Below are positions 24,897 through 33,700 of a stretch of 35,411 bases of DNA, piece after piece (positions within the stretch are counted from its first letter, which is position 1; each line of letters begins with the position of its first letter). The DNA lies in contig NZ_RJPS01000012.1 of assembly GCF_003943505.1 (NCBI RefSeq), forward strand, positions 12,530-47,940, written 5' to 3'. Source of the stretch: Streptococcus cristatus. GTDB lineage: Bacteria; Bacillota; Bacilli; Lactobacillales; Streptococcaceae. A program made the translations under genes and the position numbers. The notes below the pieces were generated by a model. The model was not told where the DNA came from. It worked only from the letters and a program-made list of their open reading frames with translations, and made no database searches.

Positions 24897-26252
24897 ATGG
24901 AAGAACATTACTTAGAGAGTGCCGAATTTTATAACCGTAGATATTCTAGCTTTTCTGTGCGCGTGATTTTACCGACTTTCTTCTTGTTGATTTTTGTGGT
25001 CTTATTCTCCCTCTTTGCTAAAAAAGAAATCACTATTACTTCAGGAGCCTCTATTGAGCCTAGCAAAATTTTGGCCAGCATCCAATCAACCAGTAACAAT
25101 GCGATTGTCACCAATAATTTGAAGGAAAATAAGGTTGTAAAAAAGGGGGATCTTTTAGTTCAGTATAAGTCTGATAGTGAAAATACTCAAAAAGAAACCT
25201 TCTCCTCTCAAGTAGAAAGCTTGAAGGAGCAAAAACGGCAGTTGGAGCTGCTGCAAGAAAGTCTGAAGACGGGGACTAGCCAGTTTTCAGGAGAAGATCG
25301 CTTCGGCTATGAGCAGGCCTTTAATGACTATAAGAGTCAAGCTGCTAGCATCCGTAGTAATACCGAGCAGCAAAATTCGACCATTGCTTCTCAAAATTCA
25401 GCGGCCAGCAATTCACAGGCGGAGCTGGGGAATTTGATCAATGAAACCAATGCTAAATTGGCGGATTATCAAACGCTTAGAAATGCCATCCAAAATGGGA
25501 CAAGTGTCCCTTCGACCAATGCAGGTTATAGCATTTATCAGGCTTATGAGGCGCAAGCCGCTGCTGATAGTCAAGGTCAGCTAAAGAGTCAAGTTCTGTC
25601 GCAGATTGACAATCAGATTTCGCAGTTTGAATCAGCTCTTTCGGGCTATCGAGTGCAGTATGCAGGTTCCGGTGCTCAGCAAGCCTATTCTGGAAGTTTG
25701 GATAGCCAGCTTGAATCCTTGAAAGCTCAGCAGTTGACTAAAGTTGGTCAAGAGTTGACGGCTCTGAATCAAAAGATTTTAGAAGTTGAAAATAATCTCA
25801 AGGTGCAAGGTGGTATCACTCAAAAAGGCATGATCACAGCAACTGAAGATGGTATTCTCCACCTAAATCCTGAAACAGCAGGAGCGAATCTGGTTCCTGA
25901 AGGGAAGTTGCTCGCTCAATTGTATCCTGTTTTGACCAAGGAAAAAAAGGTCGTTATTACAACCTATGTGACCTCGAAAGATGTAGCTAGTCTGAAAAAA
26001 GGTGAGACTCTGCGTTTCACTGCAATGGATGGAAATAATAAAGAATTTGTTCTCAAATCTAAAATTTCAAACATTGACAACAATGCGACGAAAACGGAAA
26101 AAGGCAACTTCTTTAAGGTGGAAGCTGAAATAACCTTAACGGATGCCCAAGCCAAGAAGATACGTTACGGTATTGAAGGTCGTGCAGTAGTCATCACAGG
26201 AAGCAAAACCTATTTTGACTATTACTTGGATCAATTCTTGAGAAAGGACTAA
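24897..26252 (+). CDS. Bacteriocin secretion accessory protein (ComB/HlyD-like)
   Basis: 451 residues. A short cytoplasmic N-terminus is followed by one membrane helix at about 22-41 (RVILPTFFLLIFVVLFSLF). A beta-barrel/lipoyl-like half follows (ASIEPSKILASIQSTSNNAI, LKENKVVKKGDLLVQY). Residues about 95-300 are long coiled-coil helices rich in Gln, Ser and Ala (SQVESLKEQKRQLELLQESL). The second half of the barrel returns from about 310 (GMITATEDGILHLNPETAGA, FRVTAMDGN-like and YGIEGRAVVITG). This is the streptococcal ComB/BlpB family, the partner of C39 ABC exporters. It starts 14 bases after the transporter stop with AAGGAG. No recognisable immunity gene follows; a terminator stands at 26304-26330. 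Confidence 0.93.
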   Translation: MEEHYLESAEFYNRRYSSFSVRVILPTFFLLIFVVLFSLFAKKEITITSGASIEPSKILASIQSTSNNAIVTNNLKENKVVKKGDLLVQYKSDSENTQKETFSSQVESLKEQKRQLELLQESLKTGTSQFSGEDRFGYEQAFNDYKSQAASIRSNTEQQNSTIASQNSAASNSQAELGNLINETNAKLADYQTLRNAIQNGTSVPSTNAGYSIYQAYEAQAAADSQGQLKSQVLSQIDNQISQFESALSGYRVQYAGSGAQQAYSGSLDSQLESLKAQQLTKVGQELTALNQKILEVENNLKVQGGITQKGMITATEDGILHLNPETAGANLVPEGKLLAQLYPVLTKEKKVVITTYVTSKDVASLKKGETLRFTAMDGNNKEFVLKSKISNIDNNATKTEKGNFFKVEAEITLTDAQAKKIRYGIEGRAVVITGSKTYFDYYLDQFLRKD

Positions 26253-26303
26253 AGGAAGAATAGTCGATAAGTTTTGATTGAAGTTTTTATCTCGCAAATA
26301 TGA

Positions 26304-26330
26304 AAAAACCATGGTTGTGCCATGGTTTTT
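26304..26330 (+). terminator. Terminator after the exporter genes
   Basis: AAAAACCATGG (26304-26314) pairs perfectly with CCATGGTTTTT (26320-26330) around a 5-base loop. The A/T ends let it work on both strands, so it may also end the hit-side transcript from the minus strand. Confidence 0.85.
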
Positions 26331-26350
26331 CTTGTTATGAGAAAGGTTTT

Positions 26351-26626
26351 CTATTGCCAGATGTCCTGTATTTGCGTGATTTGAGCTTGGGCTTGTTTCT
26401 CAAAAATCTTGTATTTATAAGTCAAGTCCTGAGCCATTTCCTTGATATTGTCTCGCTGTTCTTGGATAATGGAAAGATTGTGCTGGATGTTAGCTAAATT
26501 ATCTTGAATTTTATCCAAGATATCGGATGTTTCGACGACTTCATGGCTAATTGCCTTCCGGTTTTTGACCAATCGGTAGCTGGTCCAGGCAGCACCTGTG
26601 AACAGCATAAGATTTGAAAATTTCAT
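26351..26626 (-). CDS. Small conserved streptococcal protein with coiled coil, function unknown
   Basis: 91 residues. The N-terminus is short and hydrophobic (NLMLFTGAAWTSYRLVK) and could be a membrane anchor. The remainder is a long charged helix with regular Ile/Leu spacing (SDILDKIQDNLANIQHNLSI, then QEQRDNIKEMAQDL), typical of a coiled coil. I recall similar small proteins beside hit in other streptococci, sometimes labelled chemotaxis-like, which is unfounded. It lies 9 bases downstream of hit in the same direction, with a ribosome site AAGGAGG just before its ATG (minus strand, about 26638-26632). No function can be given. Confidence 0.75.
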   Translation of the reverse strand: MKFSNLMLFTGAAWTSYRLVKNRKAISHEVVETSDILDKIQDNLANIQHNLSIIQEQRDNIKEMAQDLTYKYKIFEKQAQAQITQIQDIWQ

Positions 26627-26635
26627 AGTTCCTCC

Positions 26636-27046
26636 TTAAGCTTGCGCAATCTTTTCAGCCAATTGAGCTAAGGCTGGGAAATCTGGTTCGTGGGTTTCAA
26701 AGCTGATTTGTAAACCGTCTGTCTCTTCATAGCGAGGAGCTAGGTGGACATGGGTATGAAAGACAGTCTGGCCGGCGATTTCCTCGTTGTTGTTAAGAAT
26801 GTTCATGCCTTTGGCGCCTGTCGCTTTCATAACCTTGCGGGCGATGTCTGGGACACGAGCGAAGAGCTGGCTTGTGTTATCTGCATCCATTTCTAGAAGG
26901 TTTCTGAAATGCTGTTTGGGAACGACCAAAGTATGGCCTGGAGTGACCTGAGAAATGTCTAGAAAGGCTACTACCCGGTCATCTTCATAAACTTTAGAAG
27001 ATGGAATTTCTCCTGCGATAATCTTACAAAAAATACAATCAGCCAT
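26636..27046 (-). CDS. hit: HIT-family nucleotide hydrolase
   Basis: 136 residues. The histidine triad reads HTHVHLAPR with H97, H99 and H101, the nucleotide-phosphate-binding and catalytic motif of the Hint-type branch. The N-terminus CIFCKIIAGEIPSSKVYEDD has the CxxC pair seen in many bacterial HIT proteins. Hint-type enzymes hydrolyse adenosine phosphoramidates; the cellular role in streptococci is unclear. It is transcribed divergently from ecsA from an extended -10 promoter, with the small coiled-coil gene behind it. Confidence 0.92.
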   Translation of the reverse strand: MADCIFCKIIAGEIPSSKVYEDDRVVAFLDISQVTPGHTLVVPKQHFRNLLEMDADNTSQLFARVPDIARKVMKATGAKGMNILNNNEEIAGQTVFHTHVHLAPRYEETDGLQISFETHEPDFPALAQLAEKIAQA

Positions 27047-27073
27047 AAATGATACCTCTATTCGCTAGATTTT

Positions 27074-27106
27074 TGTTATAATTTAAAATATAAGAACATT
27101 ATACCA
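27074..27106. promoter_or_regulatory. Facing extended -10 promoters of ecsA (+) and hit (-)
   Basis: Plus strand: TGT-TATAAT at 27074-27082 for ecsA. Minus strand: TGG-TATAAT at 27106-27098 for hit. The two face each other and their transcripts start across one another, so RNA polymerase at one could interfere with the other. Confidence 0.65.
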
Positions 27107-27121
27107 GAATTTGGAGAAAAT

Positions 27122-27853
27122 ATGTTAGAAATCAAAGGCCTTACAGGAGGCTATATTAACATTCCTGTTTTGAAAGATATTAACTTTGAAGTGGGCGATG
27201 GTCAGCTGGTTGGGCTGATTGGTCTCAATGGTGCCGGTAAATCCACCACCATCAATGAAATTATCGGTTTATTGACGCCTTACAAGGGAGAAATTCGGAT
27301 TGATGGTTTGCAGCTGCGAGAAAATCCTAGTGCCTACCGTAAGAAGATTGGTTTTATCCCAGAGACACCGAGTCTCTACGAAGAGCTGACCCTGCGTGAG
27401 CATATTGAAACGGTGGCCATGGCTTACGATATCGAGCAGGATGTCGCTTTTGAGCGCGTGGAGCGCCTCTTAACTATCTTCCGACTCAAGGATAAGTTGG
27501 ACTGGTTTCCAGTGCATTTTTCTAAGGGGATGAAGCAGAAAGTCATGATTATCTGTGCTTTCGTGGTGGATCCTAGTCTTTTTATCGTGGATGAGCCCTT
27601 TTTGGGGCTGGATCCTGTAGCTATTGCAGATCTTATCCAGCTCTTGGATGAGGAAAAGAAAAAAGGGAAATCCATCCTCATGAGTACTCACGTTCTGGAT
27701 TCGGCTGAGAAGATGTGCGATAGCTTTGTGATTTTGCATAAAGGGCAGGTGCGCGCTAAGGGCAATCTGGCTGAGTTGCGGCAGCAATTTCAGATGTCGG
27801 AAGCTAGTCTCAATGACATCTATCTGGCCTTGACGGAAGAGGCTGCGCTATGA
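27122..27853 (+). CDS. ecsA: EcsA-type ABC transporter ATPase
   Basis: 243 residues. A single ABC ATPase domain with Walker A GLNGAGKST at 34-42 (K40), Q-loop near IGFIPETPSLYEELTLREH, signature FSKGMKQKV and Walker B LFIVDEPFLGLD. The switch histidine is in MSTHVLDSAEKMCD. In Bacillus, EcsAB is needed for proper intramembrane proteolysis and secretion; the transported substrate is not known. It is followed by ecsB with a 4-base overlap (27850-27853), the usual pairing. The ribosome site is GGAG before ATG 27122. Confidence 0.92.
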   Translation: MLEIKGLTGGYINIPVLKDINFEVGDGQLVGLIGLNGAGKSTTINEIIGLLTPYKGEIRIDGLQLRENPSAYRKKIGFIPETPSLYEELTLREHIETVAMAYDIEQDVAFERVERLLTIFRLKDKLDWFPVHFSKGMKQKVMIICAFVVDPSLFIVDEPFLGLDPVAIADLIQLLDEEKKKGKSILMSTHVLDSAEKMCDSFVILHKGQVRAKGNLAELRQQFQMSEASLNDIYLALTEEAAL

Positions 27854-28896
27854 AAGAAGTATTTGCTAAACGCAAGCAGGATTTCCGTCAGCGCTGTCTG
27901 AAGTATCTGCGCTATGTTCTCAATGATCACTTTGTCTTGTTTCTATTGATTTTTCTAGGTTTTCTGGCAGTTCAGTACAATCAATTGCTACGGAATTTCC
28001 CTAGTCAATCTTGGCCGATAGTAGTAGGATTAGTTTTGTTTTCTGTGGTCATTCTTCCTTTTGGCAGTATAGCAACCTATCTGGAGAAACCAGACATGCT
28101 CTTCTTGCTGGTGCAGGAGCAGACGGTTATTGAGTTTGTCAAGGGACAAATCCAACGTTCGTATATTCTTTTTGGCCTGCTGCAAACCTTGTTGCTGCTC
28201 TTGTTAGCGCCCCTGTTTTTGGCTCTGGGTTTGCCAATCTGGGGCTTTGGGTTGTACTGTCTCTTTATGCTCTTGCTAAAATGGTTGGTATTTCAGTTCA
28301 AGGGACGTCGCTTTTTCTTGACTGACCGCCTCGATTGGCAGTATGCGATCGCAGCTGAGGAAGGGCGCAAGCAGAAAGTTCTTCGTTTCTTTGCCCTCTT
28401 TACAAATGTGAAAGGCATTTCTAATAGTGTCAAAAGAAGAGCTTATTTGGACGGGCTGACGAGGCTCTTGCCTAAGACCCATGTTAAGACTTGGCAAAAT
28501 ATGTTTTTACGCTCCTATCTGCGCAATGGTGATTTATTCCCTCTGACCTTGCGTCTCCTACTTTTAGCCCTTTTAACGATTGTCTTCGTCAGTCAGTCTT
28601 GGATTGCTGCAGGTTTTGTTGTTCTCTTCAACTATCTTTTGCTTTTTCAGTTATTGGCCTTGTATGAAGCTCTTGATTATCAGTATTTAACTAAGCTTTT
28701 CCCGCTGGATAGTAAGTCTAAAATCAAGGGAGCAAGACAGGTTATTACAGGGATTGGACATAGTGTTTTGCTGTTTGAAACGCTAGTGGCAGTGCTCTTT
28801 TTTCAAGGTAAGATAGCAGTGTTAGCAATGTTTGGAGCGACAATCTTTTTGTATCTAGTCTATTTGCCATATAAACTAAAAAGATTGGTTGACTAA
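27850..28896 (+). CDS. ecsB: EcsB-type ABC transporter permease
   Basis: 348 residues, the membrane partner of EcsA. Hydrophobic segments in pairs are visible at about 27-45 (DHFVLFLLIFLGFLAVQYN), 55-75, 95-135 (LLQTLLLLLLAPLFLALGLP), 235-285 and 300-345. A cytoplasmic loop with a basic stretch lies between (residues about 150-220, FKGRRFFLTDRLDWQY). Its ATG overlaps the ecsA stop, so the subunits are made together. The last codons overlap the promoter of ccrZ. A family member on length, context and hydrophobic pattern; no catalytic motif is expected. Confidence 0.88.
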   Translation: MKEVFAKRKQDFRQRCLKYLRYVLNDHFVLFLLIFLGFLAVQYNQLLRNFPSQSWPIVVGLVLFSVVILPFGSIATYLEKPDMLFLLVQEQTVIEFVKGQIQRSYILFGLLQTLLLLLLAPLFLALGLPIWGFGLYCLFMLLLKWLVFQFKGRRFFLTDRLDWQYAIAAEEGRKQKVLRFFALFTNVKGISNSVKRRAYLDGLTRLLPKTHVKTWQNMFLRSYLRNGDLFPLTLRLLLLALLTIVFVSQSWIAAGFVVLFNYLLLFQLLALYEALDYQYLTKLFPLDSKSKIKGARQVITGIGHSVLLFETLVAVLFFQGKIAVLAMFGATIFLYLVYLPYKLKRLVD

Positions 28897-28917
28897 AAGA
28901 ATGAAAATTAGTAAAAT
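28889..28917 (+). promoter_or_regulatory. Promoter of ccrZ-trmB
   Basis: TTGACT (28889-28894), a 17-base spacer and TAAAAT (28912-28917). The -35 overlaps the end of ecsB. Ribosome site AAGGAGGGG precedes ATG 28947. Confidence 0.7.
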
Positions 28918-28946
28918 AGTGAGGAAACTTTTTAAGGAGGGGAATC

Positions 28947-29741
28947 ATGGTCTTGGTTGATAACGAGCTAGCCCTGACACCAATAGCTGGTAAGAGCGGA
29001 AAGGCCTATATGGGAACTTATCCAGACGGGGGGCGAGTTTTCGTCAAGATGAATACGACCCCGATTCTGGCAGGCTTAGCCAGAGAACAAATTGCTCCGC
29101 AACTTCTGTGGAGCCGACGCTTGCCAGATGGCAATGTCATGAGCGGGCAAGAATGGCTTTCAGGTGCCATTTTAACACCTAATGATATGTCTAAAAAGCA
29201 AGTGATCAATATTTTAACGCGTTTGCATCGGTCGCGCCCTCTGATGACTCAGTTGGCTAAATTGGGTTATATTTTGGAAACACCGATCGATTTAATCAAT
29301 AGCTGGCTCAATCAAGCTCCGGTCGTTTTGAGGAACAATCAGTACCTGCAGTCTATTATCCGTGATTTGCGGCAAACGGTGCCTGCTTTTCGTGAGGACT
29401 ACGCGACGATTGTCCACGGGGATGTGCGCCATAGCAACTGGTTTCAGACGGATAGTGGCTTGATTTATTTGGTGGATTGGGATTCGGTTCGCTTGACGGA
29501 CAGAATGTTGGATGTTGCTCATATATTGAGCCACTACATCCCAGATACCAATTGGCAGGAGTGGTTGACCTACTACGGTTATAAGTACAATGACAAGGTT
29601 ATCAAAAAACTGTATTGGTTTGGTCAATACTCCTATCTGATGCAGATTGCTAAATATTACGAAAACAATGATTTAGAAAATGTGAACCGGGAGATTTACG
29701 CCCTACGCAACTTCCGTTCTAAGTATGGAAAGATAAGATGA
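28947..29741 (+). CDS. ccrZ: Cell-cycle regulator CcrZ (phosphotransferase fold)
   Basis: 264 residues of the aminoglycoside-phosphotransferase/choline-kinase fold. The catalytic loop reads [10 protein letters not shown], with H157, D159 and N164, and the metal-binding Asp is D177 in [16 protein letters not shown]. These numbers agree with those I recall for pneumococcal CcrZ, a protein that links cell division (through FtsZ) with DnaA-driven replication start. In that work CcrZ was reported to phosphorylate ribose or 2-deoxyribose. The N-terminus [20 protein letters not shown] fits the nucleotide-binding lobe. It overlaps trmB by four bases, the same arrangement as in other streptococci. Confidence 0.92.
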   Translation: MVLVDNELALTPIAGKSGKAYMGTYPDGGRVFVKMNTTPILAGLAREQIAPQLLWSRRLPDGNVMSGQEWLSGAILTPNDMSKKQVINILTRLHRSRPLMTQLAKLGYILETPIDLINSWLNQAPVVLRNNQYLQSIIRDLRQTVPAFREDYATIVHGDVRHSNWFQTDSGLIYLVDWDSVRLTDRMLDVAHILSHYIPDTNWQEWLTYYGYKYNDKVIKKLYWFGQYSYLMQIAKYYENNDLENVNREIYALRNFRSKYGKIR

Positions 29742-30376
29742 GAGTAAGAAATCGTAAGGGAGCAACAGAGTTATTAGAGGCTAATCCCCACTATGTGGTT
29801 CTAAATCCAGTTGATGCTAAGGGAAAGTGGCGAGAAATTTTTGGAAACGACCATCCGATCCATGTTGAAGTTGGAAGCGGTAAAGGAGCTTTCATCACAG
29901 GGATGGCCAAGGCTAATCCAGACATCAATTACATCGGGATTGACATTCAGAAGTCTGTCCTTAGTTACGCCTTGGATAAGGTTTTGGAAGCTGATGTACC
30001 CAATATTAAGCTGCTCTGGGTGGATGGTTCGGAATTGACCAACTATTTTGCAGACGGAGAAATTGACCGACTTTACTTGAATTTCTCTGATCCATGGCCT
30101 AAGAAACGGCATGAAAAACGTCGCTTGACCTATAAGTCTTTCTTGGATACCTTCAAGCAAATTTTGCCAGAAAAAGGTGAAATCCACTTCAAGACGGACA
30201 ATCGTGGCTTGTTTGAGTACAGTTTGGTCAGCTTTTCGCAGTATGGCATGGTTCTCAAAGGTGTTTGGCTGGATCTTCATGCCAGTGACTTTGAAGGCAA
30301 TGTCTTAACCGAATATGAGCAAAAATTCTCTAGCAAGGGTCAGGTTATTTACCGGGTCGAAGCACAGTTTCAATAA
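29738..30376 (+). CDS. trmB: tRNA (guanine-N7-)-methyltransferase
   Basis: 212 residues. It forms 7-methylguanosine at position 46 of tRNA using S-adenosylmethionine. The SAM-binding motif is [16 protein letters not shown], followed by [19 protein letters not shown]. The TrmB signature [18 protein letters not shown] is intact, and the end [16 protein letters not shown] segment ([19 protein letters not shown]) agrees. The start ATG overlaps the ccrZ stop (ATGA, 29738-29741). A weak terminator region follows. Confidence 0.95.
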   Translation: MRVRNRKGATELLEANPHYVVLNPVDAKGKWREIFGNDHPIHVEVGSGKGAFITGMAKANPDINYIGIDIQKSVLSYALDKVLEADVPNIKLLWVDGSELTNYFADGEIDRLYLNFSDPWPKKRHEKRRLTYKSFLDTFKQILPEKGEIHFKTDNRGLFEYSLVSFSQYGMVLKGVWLDLHASDFEGNVLTEYEQKFSSKGQVIYRVEAQFQ

Positions 30377-30414
30377 AAATTGAGAGAGTCCTAAGCAGGG
30401 ATTGTATCTTAATT

Positions 30415-30467
30415 GTTAGATTTTGAGTCTAACTTTTGGTATACATTCCTGTGAAGGATTCTTTTTT
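30415..30467 (+). terminator. Weak terminator pair after trmB
   Basis: GTTAGA (30415-30420) pairs with TCTAAC (30428-30433), followed by four T. Then TCCT-GTGA-AGGA (30447-30458) is followed by TTCTTTTTT. Both stems are short, so termination may be partial. The rest of 30377-30608 shows nothing else I recognise. Confidence 0.45.
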
Positions 30468-30608
30468 ATTTTGGCTTATTTGTTTGGTCTTGAAGGATGA
30501 TTTTCCTTTAAAGATAGCGTTTCCAAGGCAACAAAGATACAAGATTTCCTTGTTCCGATAATAATATATGTCACTTTTGTTACAGAAAAAAATTAGATAG
30601 TAAAATCC

Positions 30609-30637
30609 TTGATATAATAGGAAAAAAGCGGTATAAT
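30609..30637 (+). promoter_or_regulatory. Promoter of the surface adhesin gene
   Basis: TTGATA (30609-30614), a 17-base spacer and TATAAT (30632-30637), close to consensus. The transcript start near 30644 leaves a leader of about 125 bases before ATG 30771. Confidence 0.8.
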
Positions 30638-30674
30638 TATTGGTATGGTTTGATGTCCAAACTTTTGGCATTAG

Positions 30675-30741
30675 AACCACCAATCATATATTGTGAAACG
30701 CTTTGCTGCTCAGGCTTTAAGACGTTGAGCAATAGGTGGTT
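30675..30741 (+). promoter_or_regulatory. Structured 5' leader of the adhesin mRNA
   Basis: AACCACC (30675-30681) is complementary to GGTGGTT (30735-30741). Nested inside, TGCTCA (30707-30712) is complementary to TGAGCA (30726-30731). The nested stem-loop ends 16 bases before the ribosome site AAAGGAGAG (30756-30764). A role in translation or mRNA stability is possible but unproven. Confidence 0.35.
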
Positions 30742-30770
30742 GGACTATATTTAAAAAAGGAGAGATGTTC

Positions 30771-33700
30771 ATGGATAAAAATGCGAGACGCAGATTAAAC
30801 CGTGCGAGCGCTGAGAAACGACTTCGATACTCAGTTCGTAAGTTTAATGTGGGCGTGGCTTCTGTAGCAGTCGCAGCTTTCATGTTCTTTGGGGGGAATG
30901 TCGTTTCAGCCGATACGTTAGCTAAGACGGATTCTTCAAGCACCTCTACGGAGAAAACGACCTCTGTGCCAGATTCAGGAGAAGATTCGGGAGCGAATGA
31001 TTCTGACTCCGAGTCGGCCATAGAAAAGAATTCTACCGTAGCAACTGCTGCTGAAAGCAATGCAGTTTCAAGTGCTGCCTCTACAGCATCTTCTACCTCT
31101 GCAGAAGATTTATCTAGCAAAGTAGAAGACAAGACTATTAAATCAGAAGCTACTTCAAAAAGTGAAGCAGTCTTGAAAGAAGTTACTTCACAAGTATCTA
31201 AAGCTTCAGTAGCGACTAGCCAATCAACTGCTGCAACTCAGTCTGAGGCTCCGGCAGCTTCGCCAGCTTCTTCAGCTACTGCGGAGTCAACTGCAGTTTC
31301 ATCTGAAGCAGCTGCAGAATCAACTGCTGCTGTAGAACCTAAAGTATCAGTTGAAAAAGCGGCTAGCCAAGCAGCTAGTTTGGCAACAGCTAGCAAAACA
31401 CCAGATGCAGTAGCTAAGAGTGAAGCGAATTCTACATTAGCAGCAGCTCAAAACGAAGTAAATAAAGGTTACGCTGATTTCCGTAAATCGGGAGAAAGCG
31501 GCTTCCGTTCGTTTGACCCGCAAACAGGAAAAACAACTGTAACGAAAGAAAACTTCCTTGACTACTTCAGATTGAATGGTTCAGCTACCTATAATTCATA
31601 CGACGGTATCGTAACCCTTACCCCAGACGAAAACCATAAGACAGGTAACTTCAGTCTGAAGAGTAAGATCAATATGAACCAAAGCTTCAAGTTGACTGGT
31701 GGAGTTAACCTTGGTGATAAGACTCAAGAACGTTATGGTGCCGATGGTATCGGTTTTGCCTTCCACACAGGGAATACAACAGACCTAGGGGCAAATGGTG
31801 GTAACCTTGGTATCGGTGGTTTGCGTAACGCAAATGGTTTCAAACTGGATACTTTCTGGAACGTGTTTACAGCACCAAGAGGTAATCGTTTTGATACTAA
31901 TACCACAAACTCCTTCGAATACGGTTGGGACGAAGACCCTCGCTTGGGACAGTTCGGTGCCTGGGTAAGTACTACTCATAAAAAAGTTCGTGGTGGTGGT
32001 TTCTTAACTGGTGGTGAGTATGACCGCTGGTGGGCTGAGACAGATGCTGGTAGTGCTCAACGTCTAGACTCAAGTGACTTGGATGGTCGTTTCCACAGAT
32101 TTGCTATCCAGTATGACGGTGTAACCAAGGAATTAACTGTCTCTTACGAAAGTAATCTTGGGATTAAGCAATGGAAGAAGAAAGTTTCTACTCCAGAACA
32201 ACTGATGTCCATGGTGGTTACGGCGACGACTGGTAACTACAAGAACTTGCAACAGTTCCAAATCAAACGCTTCGACTTCTATCAAAGTGCCTCTGTTGAC
32301 GTACGTTATGAAGATGAGCAAGGTCGAGAAATCGCTGAAGGCTCAGTAACTTATCCACAAGGTGCCTTCAAGGCTAAGCCTTATACCACTGAACAGAAGA
32401 CGATTCCTGGCTATGGTTTCATTGGAATGAAGAGAGGTAGCTTGCCACCTTCAGGAACTCTGGCTGACTGGGGTACCAACGGTACAGTAACCTACGTTTA
32501 CCGTAGAGGTGCAACTGATACGAAGACAGAAAAGAAGACAGTCTCTCGTACTATTTATTATAAATATAAACCAGGTGTGACAGGACCGACACTTCCGCCA
32601 GCTTATACTCAAACAGCTGAGTTCACTCGGACTGTGACAGGTGGTAGACCAGGTCCATGGAGTCCTGCATCTAAGAATTTTGCACCTGTAGATTCTCTAG
32701 ATGTCCCAGGATATACTCCAGATACAGCGACTGTTCCAGGAGTTACAGTAAATCCAAATTCTACTCCAAGTGATGTAACGGTTTACTACGACAAGAATGC
32801 TCCAAAAGTAACAACTGAAACCAAAGATGTTACTCGTACAATTGTTTACGAATATGAAGATGGTGTGACTTCAGGTCGTCCAGCCCTTCCACGTGAAGTA
32901 CAACAAAATGTACGATTCACACGACAAGTGTCAGAAGATGCAAGAACTGGTAAGAAGACATACGGCAACTGGACTCCAAGCACTCGAACTGTAGATGCGG
33001 TTGATACACCAGCGATTCAAGGCTTTACACCAAATAAAACTCGTGTAAATTCAGCTACTGTTTCACCAACAGATCCAAGCTGGCGTGAAATTGTTTCATA
33101 CCGTAAGAATGATCCGAAAGTAACAACTGAAACTAAGGATGTTACTCGTACAATCGCTTACGAATATGAAGATGGTGTGACTAGAAATCGTCCAGCACTT
33201 CCGCAACCGGTTGAACAAACAGTTCAATTTACTCGTCAAGTATCAGAAGATCCAGTAACTGGTCAGAAAACATACGGTAATTGGACTCCAAATACTCGTA
33301 CTGTAGATGCGGTTGACAGCCCAGAAGTGTCCGGATTCACACCAAATAAAGCACGTGTAAATTCAGCTACTGTTTCACCAAGAGACCCAAGCTGGCGTGA
33401 GATTGTAAGCTATTCAGCTGCAACTCAAAAGGGAAGCATCGTTTACCGTACAGATGGTAAAAACGGTGTGCCGGCTAAGACCCTTCACACAGACAACGTA
33501 ACTGGTAAATCAGATACACCTGTCAACTACACAACAACTGCGAAAATTAACGAATTTAAACAGTTGGGTTATGATCTTGTTAGCGATGGCTTTACTAAAG
33601 CTGGCGGTCAAAGATTTGACAGTGATAACAATGTAGATCAAACATGGGAAGTTGTTCTTACTCCACGTATTGAGACAAAACAAGAAACAAAAGATGTTAC

